Shown here piece after piece: positions 37,901-49,483 of a DNA stretch of 64,000 nt (its first letter is position 1; every line of letters begins with the position of its first letter). This DNA comes from Cloeon dipterum (lineage: Eukaryota > Arthropoda > Insecta > Ephemeroptera > Baetidae), in the NCBI RefSeq assembly GCF_949628265.1, contig NC_088789.1, positions 34,837,883 to 34,901,882 of the forward strand. Reading direction: 5' to 3'. Under the pieces are notes generated by a model. That model ran no database searches. It saw only the letters and a list, made by a program, of their open reading frames with translations, and was not told where the DNA came from. Position numbers and translations under genes: made by a program.

Positions 37901-39461
37901 TACAAACAATCAAGATTTAGTACAAAAGCTGCTTGACAATGGTGCTGATATCGAATCAAAAACTAATAGGAAAGAGACCGCCCTGCACCTCACAGCATAC
38001 AAAAACTTTACAGGATTAACGCAAAAATTGATTGACTGTGGCGGGGACGTAAATTCAAAGAACGATCATGGTTTGACATGCGTTATCTTCGCCACAGTTA
38101 ATAGAAATCGAGATTTGTTGGAAGTACTGTTGAAAAATAATGCTAACGTAAACGCTAAAACCAGGTTTTTAGGATATACTGCTCTACAAATTGCAGTATT
38201 TGAAGACTATCCTGAAATTTTGGAAAAGTTAGTCGATTTCGGGGCAGATGTGAACTTAAAAAATGATGATGGATGGACTCCTCTGCACTTTGCTGCTAGG
38301 TATAAACCAGAACTGTGTCAAAAGCTGCTGGACCATGGTGCTGATGTAAATTCAATAGACCAAGATGGATGGACTCCTCTGCATTTTGCTGCCAGGTTTA
38401 ATCCACAAATATTTCAAACGCTTCTGGAACACGGTGCTGATGTGAATTTAAAAGAACGAGCTGGATGGACGGCTCTCCATTTTGCTGCAAGGTATAATCC
38501 AGATCTTTGTCCAACGCTGCTAGAACATGGAGCTGATGTCAATTTAAAAAACAATAATGGATGGACAGCTCTGCACTTTGCTGCAAGGTATAATCCAGAT
38601 CTTTGTTCAGAGCTGCTAGAACATGGAGCTGATGTCAATTTAAAAAACAATAATGGATGGACAGCTCTGCATTTTTCAGCAAGGTATAACCCAGAACTTT
38701 GTCAAAAGCTAATAACCCATGGAGCTGAAGTGGATTTAAGAGGACAAGATGAGTGGACCCCTCTGCACTATGCTGCATTATTTCATCCAGAACTGGTTCA
38801 ACAGTTGGTCGATCACGGCTCTGATGTGAATTTAAGAGAAAAAGATGGATGGACAGCTCTGCACTTTGCTTCGGTGCCCAATCCAGATCTGGTTCAAAAC
38901 TTGCTAGAGCATGGTGCTGATGTAAATTTAATACAACAAGTCGGATCCTTTCCCCCAATCTTCTCTGCAAGGCACAATCCAGAAGAGAGTCAAAATTTGA
39001 TTGATCACAGTGCTGATGGGAATACCAAAGATATATTTTGGTGTTCAGCTCGGCACTCTGATGCGAGATATGATCCAGAACTGAGTCAAAAGCTGATGGA
39101 CAATGGTGCTGATGTTAATTTAAAAATAATTAACGGCTGGACAGCTCTGCACTTAGCCGCATTATATAATCCAGAACTGGTTCCTAAGCTGCTAGACCAC
39201 GGTGCTGATGTTAATTCAAAAGACAAAGACGGAAGGACAGCTCTGCACTTTGCTGTAAGGTATAATCCAGAGCTGAGTCAAAAACTGCTAGACTATGGCG
39301 CTGATGTGAATTTAAAAACACAAGATGGATGTTCAGCTCTGCACTATGCTGAAAGGTATAACCCAGAATTATTGCAAACCCTGCTAGACCACGGCGTTGA
39401 TGCAGTTTCAAAATTACAAATCGAATGGAAAGCGCTGAACCTGGCAGATGACGTGCAATAA
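25976..39461 (+). CDS. caspase / pseudocaspase / NACHT / ankyrin receptor, copy 2
   Basis: Tandem paralogue of copy 1, 2020 residues from ten exons: 25976-25997, 32953-33031, 33088-33290, 33349-33527, 33588-33723, 33785-34007, 34065-34318, 34376-34590, 34650-34725 and 34786-39461. Exons 3, 4, 6, 7 and 8 have the same lengths as in copy 1. The others differ by whole codons (exon 10 apart), and the total is a multiple of three. Active-type caspase: His114 in SHG, Cys163 in PCRG, GSWF in p10. The second caspase fold again lacks both catalytic residues. NACHT: Walker A GSGKT at 563-567, Walker B FFDGFDE, TRP sensor. The ankyrin part contains a 12-unit 96-bp array and then ends at a TAA (39459-39461) by frameshift, so the last ~500 residues of copy 1 are absent. 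Intron 1 holds a 6.8-kb insertion and must be spliced across ~6.95 kb. Likely still functional in its first three domains; whether it is expressed cannot be told. Confidence 0.8.
28690..30675. repeat. large fold-back, two arms of about 0.8 kb
   Basis: The left arm (about 28690-29560) and right arm (about 29840-30675) are reverse complements over almost their full length. Easy anchors are 'ggaggtcgattggacgcga' with 'tcgcgtccaatcgacctcc', and 'gggaatgggggcgttccc' in both orientations. The loop is about 280 bases. A transcript would form a very long double-stranded hairpin. It is nested inside the 6.8-kb insertion. Confidence 0.8.
31050..31390. repeat. two small inverted repeats
   Basis: GCCCTTGGTGTTC near 31055 is reversed as GAACACCAAGGGC near 31178. 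'gtacactgtacagcagcag' near 31261 is reversed, with small changes, as 'agctgctgcactgtact' near 31370. Both are short hairpin elements inside the 6.8-kb insertion. Confidence 0.5.
32057..32455. repeat. hairpin element of about 400 bases
   Basis: The left end 'GTGTTCGAAGCCG' continues to 'ggcgcaacc' and is mirrored by 'ggttgcgcc..cggcttcgaacac' on the right. Inner blocks also pair, for example 'tagctaccgtgc' with 'gcacggtagcta' and 'cgccgtagaaacg' with 'cgtttctacggcg'. A related, less regular palindrome lies at about 31560-31860. No coding capacity. Confidence 0.65.
38271..39422 (+). repeat. twelve 96-bp ankyrin units in receptor gene 2
   Basis: The array is exactly 1152 bases, twelve units of 96, each coding 32 residues with the GWTALHFAARYNPxLxxxLLEHGADVN pattern. 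Neighbouring units are very alike; the third and fourth are nearly identical. Units eight and nine have lost the TALH core and look non-functional as ankyrin folds. The array is three times as long as in receptor gene 1. Confidence 0.85.
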
Positions 39462-39876
39462 ATCAATTCAAAAGCTTCTCGTGAAAGGCGCTGATGTCAA
39501 TTTACTACACTGCGATGGATGCACCGCCCTGAAAGACGTCGAAACGGTCCAATTCCTTCACAACCAAACGTTTCTGAAGAAAATCACTAAAAACGGAAGC
39601 ACCTATTTGCACCTGGCAGTCATTCGCGGCTTAACCAAAGTGAATCGTTGGCTCGTTGAAGACGAAATCTAAGTCGATTTGAACAAAAGCAATGAGCTTG
39701 GTTTGACCGCTCTTTTGCTTGCATGCTGTAGAAATATGTCGGAGGTCGTAGAACTTTTGGTGGACAACAATGTGGACATCAGCAAACCAAACCGAGCGGG
39801 CAAAACTGCTCTGAACTACGCTGAAGAATTAGGACATTTTGAACTAGTGGAAAAACTGTGTGTTGAGCGATACTGA
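39448..39876 (+). pseudogene. broken C-terminal tail of receptor gene 2
   Basis: This segment matches the last part of receptor gene 1 (to 13510) but cannot be translated from the main frame. It lies in a shifted frame, several ankyrin repeats are deleted, and a TAA at 39670-39672 replaces a GAA codon of copy 1. A final open stretch (39679-39876) still resembles the copy 1 terminus, ending near EKLCVERY. The tail is relic sequence, probably transcribed as 3' UTR. Confidence 0.8.
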
Positions 39877-39918
39877 CAATGATTTGATTGTTATATCAGA
39901 GCTTTGTATTGCACTGTA

Positions 39919-39924
39919 AATAAA
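39919..39924 (+). terminator. poly(A) signal of receptor gene 2
   Basis: AATAAA follows the relic tail. The opposing SHPRH signal (AATAAA on the minus strand near 40009) is less than 100 bases away, so the two transcripts end tail to tail. Confidence 0.5.
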
Positions 39925-40108
39925 AAAATATGTGTGTTTATTCTTTGTAGAATGTAAGGGTGTAATTATGTTCAAATTATAATTATTAAAAAACAATATT
40001 TTGGATTTTTATTAGTACTTTAATGAGCATATATTTAAAAAAAACACATCACAATAGTCTCATCTCAAAGACAGGAAAATAATTAAATGCTTCAGGTAGA
40101 GTCTTCTC

Positions 40109-43100
40109 TCAGTTGAGCTGGTCTTGCTCCTCAGGTTCTGTTTCGGCGGCAGGGTTTGCTGAGTTTTTGGAGGCGAACATGTCGTACAGGTCCCTCAGGG
40201 TCAGCGGCTCCTCCTGGCCCTTGGCGTGGCTCAGGACGGCGTGCAGACGCTCTTCCACCGTGCCTCTCACCAGGAAGCGGTGCACCTCGGTCTCCCTGAA
40301 GCACAAAACAATCTCTACCTTGAGCCAGGGTCCACAGTGGGAAGAAAAATTTCGACTTACTTGTCCTGGCCGATGCGGTGGACGCGTCCCAAGGCCTGCA
40401 GCTCGCTCGCAGGGTTCAGGATCGGCTCGATGAGGAAGACGTGCCGCGCCTCCGTCAGGTTCAGACCCTTGGAACCCCGAGCGACGGGAAGCAGCAGCAC
40501 CGTCACCTTCTTCTGCGCGTCCTGAACGAACGGTACAACAGCATTTTCAGTTTTGGAAAGGATCGAAATCCCAGAGAGGGGAAATTCCGGCCTGACAGGT
40601 AGGAAAAATCGACCCTGACCTCAGGTTTAAGGTCTGCATTTCAGGAAAATGATGGAATTTTTAGTTTGATTCGTCTAGCTGGGATATTTACTTTTGTTTC
40701 CGGATATTTTTTTATTCGATTTTTCACCAAGTCTAGATGTCGGTGCCGGAATTGTTTCTTAAAATTCGATTTTTTATCTCTTAAACGGCAAAATATGATT
40801 TTTTTAGAGTCCCGAAATATGATTGGAATGCCAACCGAAATGATATTGTTATTAATCCTTGAATAAACTTGTATAAAGTACCTTGAAGAGGTCGATAGCC
40901 TCCTGGAACTTCTTTCCGGAGCCGACCTGAGCGCAGGAAATGTTGTTTTCGGTCAACGCCCTCTGCAGCACGTCCAGCATGCTGGTCCACTGCAACATAA
41001 CACATAATTTCAATATCCTTCTCATTTAATTCCCCCAACCGAACCCTTTTGCTCTAGTTAATCGTAAAAAATAATTAAATTTCGACACTCACGGCGGAAA
41101 AAATGAGGATTTTGTCTGCAGGGTTGGCGTTGAGGATGGCCTTGGCGGCGCGGACGACGGCGCCGGCCTTTGCCGAGTAGCCCAGCTTCTTGAGGTCGGC
41201 CAGGCTGGTCGGCTGCGGCTCTGCGTCGACCTGGCTCTGCTTGCGCGCCTCCAGCTCAGGTTGCATCAGCGTGTTGACGTAGGAAACCTCGCCGAGCGCC
41301 GTCTCCTCGCGGCACACGGCGCACCCGACGCTCCGTTTGTTCGCCCGCCGCCGCTTCACCTCCTCCAAACACTCGACGCAGAAGCAGTGTCCGCAAACCA
41401 GGACTGTCCACTGAAAAAATCATCAATTTGTAATGGTTCGCCATTTATTGAAGCGGAATTTTTATAGAAATTATAATTTTTCAGGACGATTTGCTTCAAA
41501 TTCAATTAACTCATTCAATTAATAGATTTTGAAGCTATTTTTAATCCAATATGGCGGATCCGAGGTCTTGATTTGTATTCATTCGAATCACTAACCTGTT
41601 TTCCGAGTGTTCTAGCGCAGATGGGGCAAGTCTCAGGGTTGTCGGCGCCGTCGGAGGCGATGTCGTTCTGCTCGAGGTTGAGGAGGTAGTGCAGCTGGCC
41701 CTTGCGCCTGCGCAGACCGCGTTCGCCCTCGCTGCGCTCCAGGGTGAGTCGCAGCACCTGCGGCTCCACCTCGTGCGGCTCGATCACGTGGATGTGCTCG
41801 ACCCTGTTCTGCAGGTTGCTGCTCAGGTTGGCGCCCTTCTTGCGCGCCTGCTGCTTCACCACCGGCTCGTTCTCCATGCGCACCCGGAAGCGCAGTTTGC
41901 ACATGTTCAGCTCGTCCACCGCCGACACGTAGTCGTTGATTTGGCTCCACAGAAACCGCAGGCTCTGCCATTTTTAAATTTAGTGTCAATTTCAGCCGCC
42001 ATCTTGGATTTTAAATTGGTAAAATTACAAGTAAAGTAATACAAAGATAGAGATAAATTAGAATCCATTTGATGTTTCAAGTAGAGCGTAATCCAAGACA
42101 GGAAATTGAAACAGGAAACAAGAATTCCTGCTTTTTCCTGGAATTCCGGAAGGACAGGAAAATATTTTTCAGGAACAGGACAAGACAAGAATTTTGTTTC
42201 AAAACAATTCCATTCTTGGTCTATTTTGTATCAAATATACCTCATTTATAGACAGCGCATTACTTTACATTTTGATACTGCCTTACAATGTTTACTTTCT
42301 TTCATGTAACTATAAATATTTTTCCAAAAAAGCCTAAAAATTATCCACGACGTTTACAATTTTGCTCTAAAGCTTTAATTAAAATGCACAACTCTTTAAT
42401 TATAGTCAGTGGTGTTCGAAAAAACAAGCGTTTTACGGAAACAATCACCTGTATCAAAAAATAACATTTTTTAGGTTTTTCTGCAATTCTTTTTCATTTT
42501 AAGCACTTTTTGAATACTAAATTCTGTGCGGGGTGCATATCATTTTTTCCGTTTTGTTCATAAAGGGGAATTAGATGAATTAGAAATTATATACTCTATC
42601 AAAATTTAAACACTTAGAAAATCTGTCAAATGGAAGTTTCAAATAATTAAAAACAAACAAAAAACAGGTATAAATATTAATATGGAAGAATTAGAAGACC
42701 ATTTTGTAAATTTGAATTAAATTTAAGAAAAAAAACAGGAAAAAACAGGAACAGGACAGGACCGGAAATCCAATTTTGGAACAGGAACAGGACAGGACAG
42801 GAAATTTTTTCCCGGAACAGGTCAGGACAGGAACAGAAAAACCTTTCTTGAATACGCTCTACTTTCAAGCCAAATTTGGGCCATAGATAATTTTAAAAAT
42901 GGCGGATGTCAGGGTGCCTTTAAAGGACCTCTCATATTAATATTAGGGAGCCTCAAAATGGGATTTTTTATATAATTTGGTTTCATTTGAGGCTTAAATA
43001 AAATTTTTAACTGACCTTGAACTCCTTTTTCTTGGCCTCGATGACTTTCAGGTGAGTTGCACCATCTTTCAGCCAGGCCTCATCAGCGTTCTTCAGCTTG

Positions 43101-46100
43101 GCATAGCTCAGCAGTGCTGAAAACGAGGAAAAAAATTATTACCCTGATATCAGGGTAAACCCTAAGAAAAGGTTAAGGTAAGTAGGGTATTTGATTTTCC
43201 TTGATTGAAATATTAACATTTAGCTGTTTAAATTAATAAAATACCCTTACTCAGGGTAAACCTGAAAAAAATCGCATTACAGACACCTACTTTTGAGCAC
43301 TCGTTCCGTGTCTCCGGCGGCCCAGACGATGGTCTGCAGCTGTCCAAAAATGCGGACGTCGTCGAGCTCGAGATGCTCGTAATTGTCCTTGGTGGTCACC
43401 TCGCGGAAGAGAACCTTCTCGTAGTCCTTGAACTTGTCGCTCACTTTGCAGAGGGAGCACCTGGATTTGCTCTTGGCTTGCTCGGAGACGATGGTGCGCA
43501 AGTGGCAATCGACGGCCTCGTTGACCAGCACCTGCGGATCCTGCACCTGCAACCTGTGCATCTCAGCCAACACACGTTTGTGCTCGTCCACCATCGCCTC
43601 GGTGGTTTTCAGGAGAGTTGCTTCCATGGTAACTAGATTTTTGAACCTGAATCAAGAGAACGGGTAATAAGGGCACTTTTAAAAATTTACCCTGAAATCA
43701 GGGTAAACTGCAAACCTTTGTAGGCAATGCAATATGAATCAAATAAATAATTACTTACTGCTGAATTTTTTTCTTCAGGTCCTTCGGTGTCTTTTTGGAC
43801 ACGCCTTCGATTGCCTGTCGGACGCGCTCGACTACCTCTTCCTCTTCATCAAGCGAGGCAACCAGGGTCAAAACAGAACTCCACCAGGCCTCGTCCAGCT
43901 CCAGTCCTTCCTCCAGCTGGCCCACCTTGGCCGAAAGCGGCTCCAGGGCCTGCTTCGCGTTCTCCACCTGACCAAATGTTTGTACCGTTAATTATTAATC
44001 CTTTAAGAGATTAGTTACCAGGGTGATGAATTTAGCGAGGTACTCAGTCTCCAAAGACTTGGCGTCGGTGGCCAGGTCGCGTTCGCTTTCCGTACGGACG
44101 ACGTTGTCCCTTTCGGCGTCCAACACATCCTGAAGGTTGCACAGCGTGTGGATTCGCTGCAGTTTGTCAGACTTGATTTGCTCTTTATTTTCCTCGACGA
44201 GGCTCAAAACTTCGCGGTAGTGCTGTGCCGCCTGTTTCCAGTGACCCTGGATCAGTTCCAAGCCCGCGATACCTGAAATTTGATAGATCGGTCGAAAGGT
44301 TGTTTTCAAAATGAAGGATAAAAGCTTAAGGGAGTTAAAAATAGACAGATTCTCTTAAAAAATCATCGATAAAAGTTTAAAAGATTTTACCCTGAGTTCA
44401 GGGTACCCTTATATTCCCTGTAAAATGAGTTAAAATCATCGATATTAACAATTAAATTTAGCTTTATCATTGAAATGTTGATTTTTAAATACATATAGAT
44501 CGAATGAGAGAACCCTGAGATCAGGGTACAATTAAAATATTTGTTCAATAAGAGAAAATCAACGACATCTTTAAATTATACAAGCTATGATAGTAATTAT
44601 TTATTTTAAACTAAATTAGGATCAAATGAGGAGACCCTGAGATCAGGGAAGCCCATAAAATTAATAGAATTTGTGACAAAACGCTTTGAAAATCATGAAA
44701 TATACCCTGATCAGGTATTTCAAGCTAACTATCTTACCATTGAGCGAGGAGATGATGACACGGAGCGACTCCTCACACTCGGACCTGGCCCTGTTGATCA
44801 GGTTGGTGAGCAGCTCCTTCATGGTGATGGTCCGATTGACGTTTTTATTCGTGGCAATGGAGCTGCGTCCGGTGACGGCCTGCGGGTGGCAGCACGCCTG
44901 CCGCAGGTGCAGCAGCGGCCGTAGGAGCTTGTCCAGCGCCTCCTTGTCCAGGGTCTGCAGACGAACCTCCAGGGTGGAGTGCTGCGCGAGCCGCTCCAAC
45001 ACCGCGTTGGCGCACTCGACGTGCTGCCGGCGGTAAAAGTGCTCCTCGACAGGCGAGAAGTTGACCCAATGCACCTGCTCGGTCTGCGGCGGCAGCTGGA
45101 TCTGCTCGAGCACGTCCACCTTCAGGGTGCGCCACATCAGCGGGCAGATCAGTCGGCACAGCGGCTCAGGGTCGCCGGCAAGGAAGGGACCTTGCACCAG
45201 CACCTGCCACCACTTGTCCACGCAGTACGGGTCCACGCCAAGGAAGAGAACCAGGCCGAATAGATCTGAAAGAGGGATGGTATTTTCAGGGTAGGGCAGC
45301 GCAGTGGTAAGAAGGACATTTTGAGCATGCGCAGAGTGACTTTTGTGAATTATTAGAGGGAGTTTTACTTCCGTAAAGCCACTGCACAGGTAGAACTAGG
45401 CCGAATAGATTTAAAAGAAGGGTGGCAATGTCAGGGTAGGGCTGCGCAGTAGTCTGAGAGGACTTTTGAGCATGCGCAGAATCGCTTTTTGGAAGGATCA
45501 AGGTAAGGATGACTCAGGTAAGGCCACTGCGCAGGTTTTAAATGCACTTACGTGTACTGCGCATGCTCTGAATGCAAATTTTTACAACAGAAATGGCACT
45601 AACCTTGAAGGGAGTGCTGGACAGGGGTGCCAGTGATGCACCAGCGGTGGACGGCGGTGAGTCTGAGGGCCATCTCGGCCGATTTGGTGGTGGTGCACTC
45701 GACCATCTGGGCTTCGTCGAGGCACACTCGCCACCAGTGAACGCAGACGAGCGGCGACGGCAGCGCCGAGTAGCGCTTGGCGTTGCGGAAACGCCTACCG
45801 CCGGCCGCGTTGCAGTGTGGCAGGTCGACGTAGTCTAACTCTTTGTTCAACACCTCGTACGAGGTCACCAACACGTCGTATTTGGCCAGGGAACTCGGCT
45901 GATGGTACCCATCCATGTACACTCCACTGAAAGGTTCATAATTTTGCATTTGACATAAGATTTATTAGAGAAAATCATTATTTAATGTGTGAAATATCAT
46001 CACCTGAACTCAGGGTACCATTAATATCCCTGTCACACGAGAAAACATTGAAATAATAAAATTAACACATGCTTTATCGTTACGTTGATGATTTTCAACA

Positions 46101-49100
46101 AAATTTAGATTAAATGAGGACCCTGAGATCAGGATACCTTTGTAAATCTAGTCAAATATGAGACAACCAACGAAATCTTTCATTAAACAAGAATTTTATC
46201 TAAAAATCGATAAATTTTAATAAAATAAAAGGACCCTGAGATCAGGGTGGACCATACGAAGACCAAAAAATACGAAAAATTTCACTCACTTGTAGAACTT
46301 GACCTTGAGAGAGTCCTTGGAGACGAGTTTCTCGAGTTCGTGCATCCACTGCTGACTAATGGCGTCGGGCGCCACGATCAGGGTTGTCTTGACCTTCAGG
46401 AGCGGCCGACGGACGTTGCAGTGGGGACAGTGGTACAGTGAGGCGTCACCAACGAACCTGACGCACTTCCTGTGCTGCACAAGTCCACACTCGGCACACT
46501 TCACCTTTCAACACAAAATATTACGTTCGGCGGGTAAATTTCAAGGTGTTTCAGGGCATTACCTTTGTTTCAGAGTTGTCGTCAAGGGCGGCGTCAGCGA
46601 CGACGCCGCAGACGCACTCAAACATGGACTTTCGCTCTATTTCAGTAGAGTCGAAGAGACCGGCGCCTCTGCTCTTCCTCTGCAGGTGCTTGACACCCGA
46701 GAACTCGGCCAAGCTCTTCAGGTACGCCTCCTCTCGCGCTTTCCTCCGTGATATGCTCGTCAGGGCTTTCACCTTCAGGTTTGATTGGTTAAAAAATTCA
46801 TACATAAATAAAATAACACCTCTTTGTCTGTGAGGGGAAGGTTTTCAGGCTTCTCGAAAGGTTTGATTATGGACCGGCTCGGCTCTTTGTCCGTACTCGC
46901 GTCCTTGACGAACTTTTTCGAGGGGATGAAGGACACTTTTGGGCTGAAACGCACTCGTTTCCGGTCTGGTGATTCGTCGTCTTCTTCCTCTCCCTCCAAC
47001 GACCGCTTCCGGCCACTCTGGAAGCAGAATTAAAGGAATTCGTTAACGCGCATTAGTTTTTGGCGGGTAGAATGCATGCGCAGTTGGCGTTGGTGTGTTC
47101 TTTAAGGTGTATAATCAAAGTGAGGCTATACAGAATGTTATTTTGAAGGATTTTAATGCTACCCTGATCTCAGGGTCCTTTAAATTGAACTGAATTTAGA
47201 TTAAAATCATATTTTCTCACCGAACTTTGACTACTTTCGTCATCTTTGGTGAGTTCCTCGTCTTCCATGCTAGGAAGGGTGCGTTTCGGCTTCCTAATGA
47301 AGACTCCATCGATGGTTTTCACCATAAATTTCTCACAGTCTTTTCGCTCTTGGTGCTCCGCTGGCTTCACAGGGATGAAAGCCTCCTCAACGTCCTATTT
47401 TAATGAATGAATAATCACTGTAAAAAATCCATTTTAACTCACCTGAATTTCCAGGGCATCGTCTTGATCCTGCAGATGAGCACAGGGGTGAGCAAGGATG
47501 CAGGCGAGCACCTCGACCGTTTTGCCGAGGCCCATCTCGTCCGCAAGAATTCCGCCTGGCGTGGGCGGTTTGGCGACCGGCCGCTCCCTGGCGAGGGTGC
47601 CCAGATAGGGGTTGAAGAAGAGCCGATGGTCCAATTCACGGAAGAGCGGATGCAGCTCCTGAGAGGCCTCGTCGGACGAGGAAAGCCCCTCACGCAACAG
47701 CATCCAACGCACCGACTGCATCTGGTAAGGGCGCAAACTCACCTGCAGCAGCGGGTGTTGAACCTGAAATTAAATTATTTTGTATCTATTGTTCGGAAGA
47801 AGTACCGAGTATCGCTTAAAGTGCTCAAAAGTACTGAAAACGCGTTAAAAACTAGCCTCGGAGCGGATCTCAGGTCGGGGTACCCTGAAAAAGGTCGTTA
47901 TGGCATGCTCGATTGAAGCCCCGTCCAAGATCTGTCCAATGAGGGGTCGTGGTTGACGATCGGACAAACGGCCGAATTTTAATGAAATTAAAACCAATTT
48001 TTCGACTTTTTCAAAATTTTAACTGAAAAAAAATTGTAAAAATTCGAAAAATGGTACGATTTTGAAAAACTGCGCACTAAAAGACGCGCCTTACTAAGGG
48101 GCATCGACTGGTACTAAAATCAGCACCGTCGGGCCCATAGGGCCCCGCCTGGGCCTCAAAAATAAAAGTTTGAAATGTCACAAATCACGTTTTTCAGACT
48201 TAAAAAAATAATAACTAGGCTGCTATGGGTCGTAGAGTGGAAAACCAAAATTTTTCAGACTCCCCGTAAAATTACTCGTCTTTTAGACCCTTAAGCCGCC
48301 CCCGCCAACCTCCACCGCCCCCAACGCCCGAAAAATCTGCATTATTATATTTTTTAAAAATTCACCTTCGAGCCAGATTCGGTTTTTGACTGAAAATTAC
48401 ACTTCTCCGCGACAAAACGCATCGATTGCTCCGGTTTTTCGTCCAAATTTGCAACTTTGCCGATATTTTTACACAAAATTTTGATGTCGGAAATCTTTTC
48501 AGCTCTACCTGAGTCTGCGGAAGGTGCTGTTGGGCGTGGTGCTGCTTGATGCTGTCGTAGAGGAGGTGGATGTTGCGCATCGACTCCTTGCCGGCCTTGT
48601 GAAAGGCAATCTGCGGCATTTCGAGGTCAAAGAAGTGTCCGACGAGGTGGCGGACGCTGCTGCTGCCCTGGCCCACGCTCGAAGGGTCATCGCTGCTCAC
48701 GAACGAGTCGAGCACGCTCACCTTCACGCTCAGGACAGACAAATCGGTCTTCTCTCCCGTCAGGGTGAAGCACACAATCTTCCCTGGCTTCTCATCTGAT
48801 TAAAAAATGGTTCAATTACAAATGGGAGCCATTATTGAATAGACTAAATTTATGTTTGCTCACTATATATACGTAAATGCACAGATCTTTATAATTTCTA
48901 TCAGATTGGTACTATTACAGATCCTGCCCACCTCTAAATAAAATAAAATTGTCTAAAACACAGATTGCATTGTTGTTATTCCTGACTAAATCTCATTGGA
49001 CCAAGTGGACACCTACTGTAACTCCTCCGCAAAAACTCACCAGCCAAGAAAGTAAGGTCAGATTCCTCATCAACCCTGTAAAACACGGCCTGCTTGACCT

Positions 49101-49483
49101 TTTCCTCGAGCCACTCGGCGTACACGATGCTGCGGCCGGGAATGGCGCTGACGTAGAGCCACAGTTCCGGCACCTTTTCCAGCAGGTCGGCGTCCAGCGG
49201 CTCGACCAGCCGCAGTTGGAACGTGCCGAGCGGGTGCAGCGCCCCTTTCACGGTCCCTTCGTCCACCTTGACCGACACGTAGAACTCGGAGTCGTCGAGG
49301 AATTCTTGCATCCCGGCCGGACACTGCTCGTCCGCCTTTGTGGCTGCACCAAAGGAGTCAGTTTTGGCGGAAAAATGAAGAGGGACACGCCTTACCTGAG
49401 CTCCTGCGCGAGGTCGAGGCCGCCGCGGCGCCGCCCGCCAGCCGCTCGCTCAATTTCACAGGCTTTGTCTTTACTTTCGGCAT
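40109..49483 (-). CDS. SHPRH: SHPRH-type SNF2 helicase / RING E3 ubiquitin ligase
   Basis: About nineteen exons on the minus strand give roughly 1,580 residues, against about 1,680 in vertebrate SHPRH. In SHPRH the family role is nuclear: it polyubiquitinates PCNA for error-free damage bypass. In order: start MPKVKTK at 49483; SNF2 Walker A DEMGLGKT near 47520-47541; acidic linker (47394-46820); PHD finger across 46610-46430 (CVCG, CAEC, HRKC, CPHC); DEAQ box near 45707-45718; long helical insert (44280-43016); RING with CPIC near 41620 and CGHCFCVEC near 41390; helicase-C motif [13 protein letters not shown] near 40380; stop at 40109. Splitting of the SNF2 half by PHD and RING is diagnostic of SHPRH. 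I did not see a clear linker-histone domain. Introns carry a mobile element (42081-42862), a dispersed repeat (47855-48460) and many ACCCTGA palindromes. Head to head with Mlf. Confidence 0.9.
42081..42862. mobile_element. short inverted-terminal element in a SHPRH intron
   Basis: The ends GTAGAGCGTA..TC.AAGA and its reverse complement are flanked by TTTCAA on both sides (42075-42080 and 42863-42868), a probable 6-bp target duplication. Both subterminal regions are packed with ACAGGA words in opposite orientations to each other's strand context. About 780 bases with no transposase, so a MITE-like non-autonomous element. It lies between exons 14 and 15 of SHPRH. Confidence 0.65.
43140..47180. 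repeat. cluster of short palindromes, ACCCTGA-nn-TCAGGGT
   Basis: At least nine near-copies of a 16-18 base palindrome lie in SHPRH introns, among them about 43141, 43686, 44391, 44513, 44633, 46003, 46110, 46232 and 47160. The central two bases vary (AT, AA, GT, GA, CT, TC) while the arms are kept, and several have a flanking T and A (TACCCTGA..TCAGGGTA). They sit in introns and avoid exons. Confidence 0.7.
45249..45545. repeat. tandem duplication across a SHPRH exon edge
   Basis: Two units of about 145 bases start 'aggccgaatagat' and continue through 'cagggtagggc-gcgcagt' to 'gagcatgcgcag'. The first includes the start of the exon coding LFGLVLF (minus strand) and its acceptor. The second carries a second, unused copy of that exon edge within the intron. 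Confidence 0.7.
47855..48460 (+). repeat. dispersed repeat family member in a SHPRH intron
   Basis: It starts 'cggagcggatctcaggtcgg..gtaccctgaaaaaggtcg', then has 'tgaggggtcgtg', a GGGCCCATAGGGCCCC-type hairpin near 48130, and ends in 'cgacaaaacgcatcgattg'. It aligns along its length with 54755-55370 in the same orientation. No protein is encoded. Confidence 0.7.

Noticed and set aside
41633-42039. Alternative frames over the SHPRH RING exon
   Set aside because: Low-complexity shadows; the SHPRH frame carries the CPIC motif and joins its neighbours.
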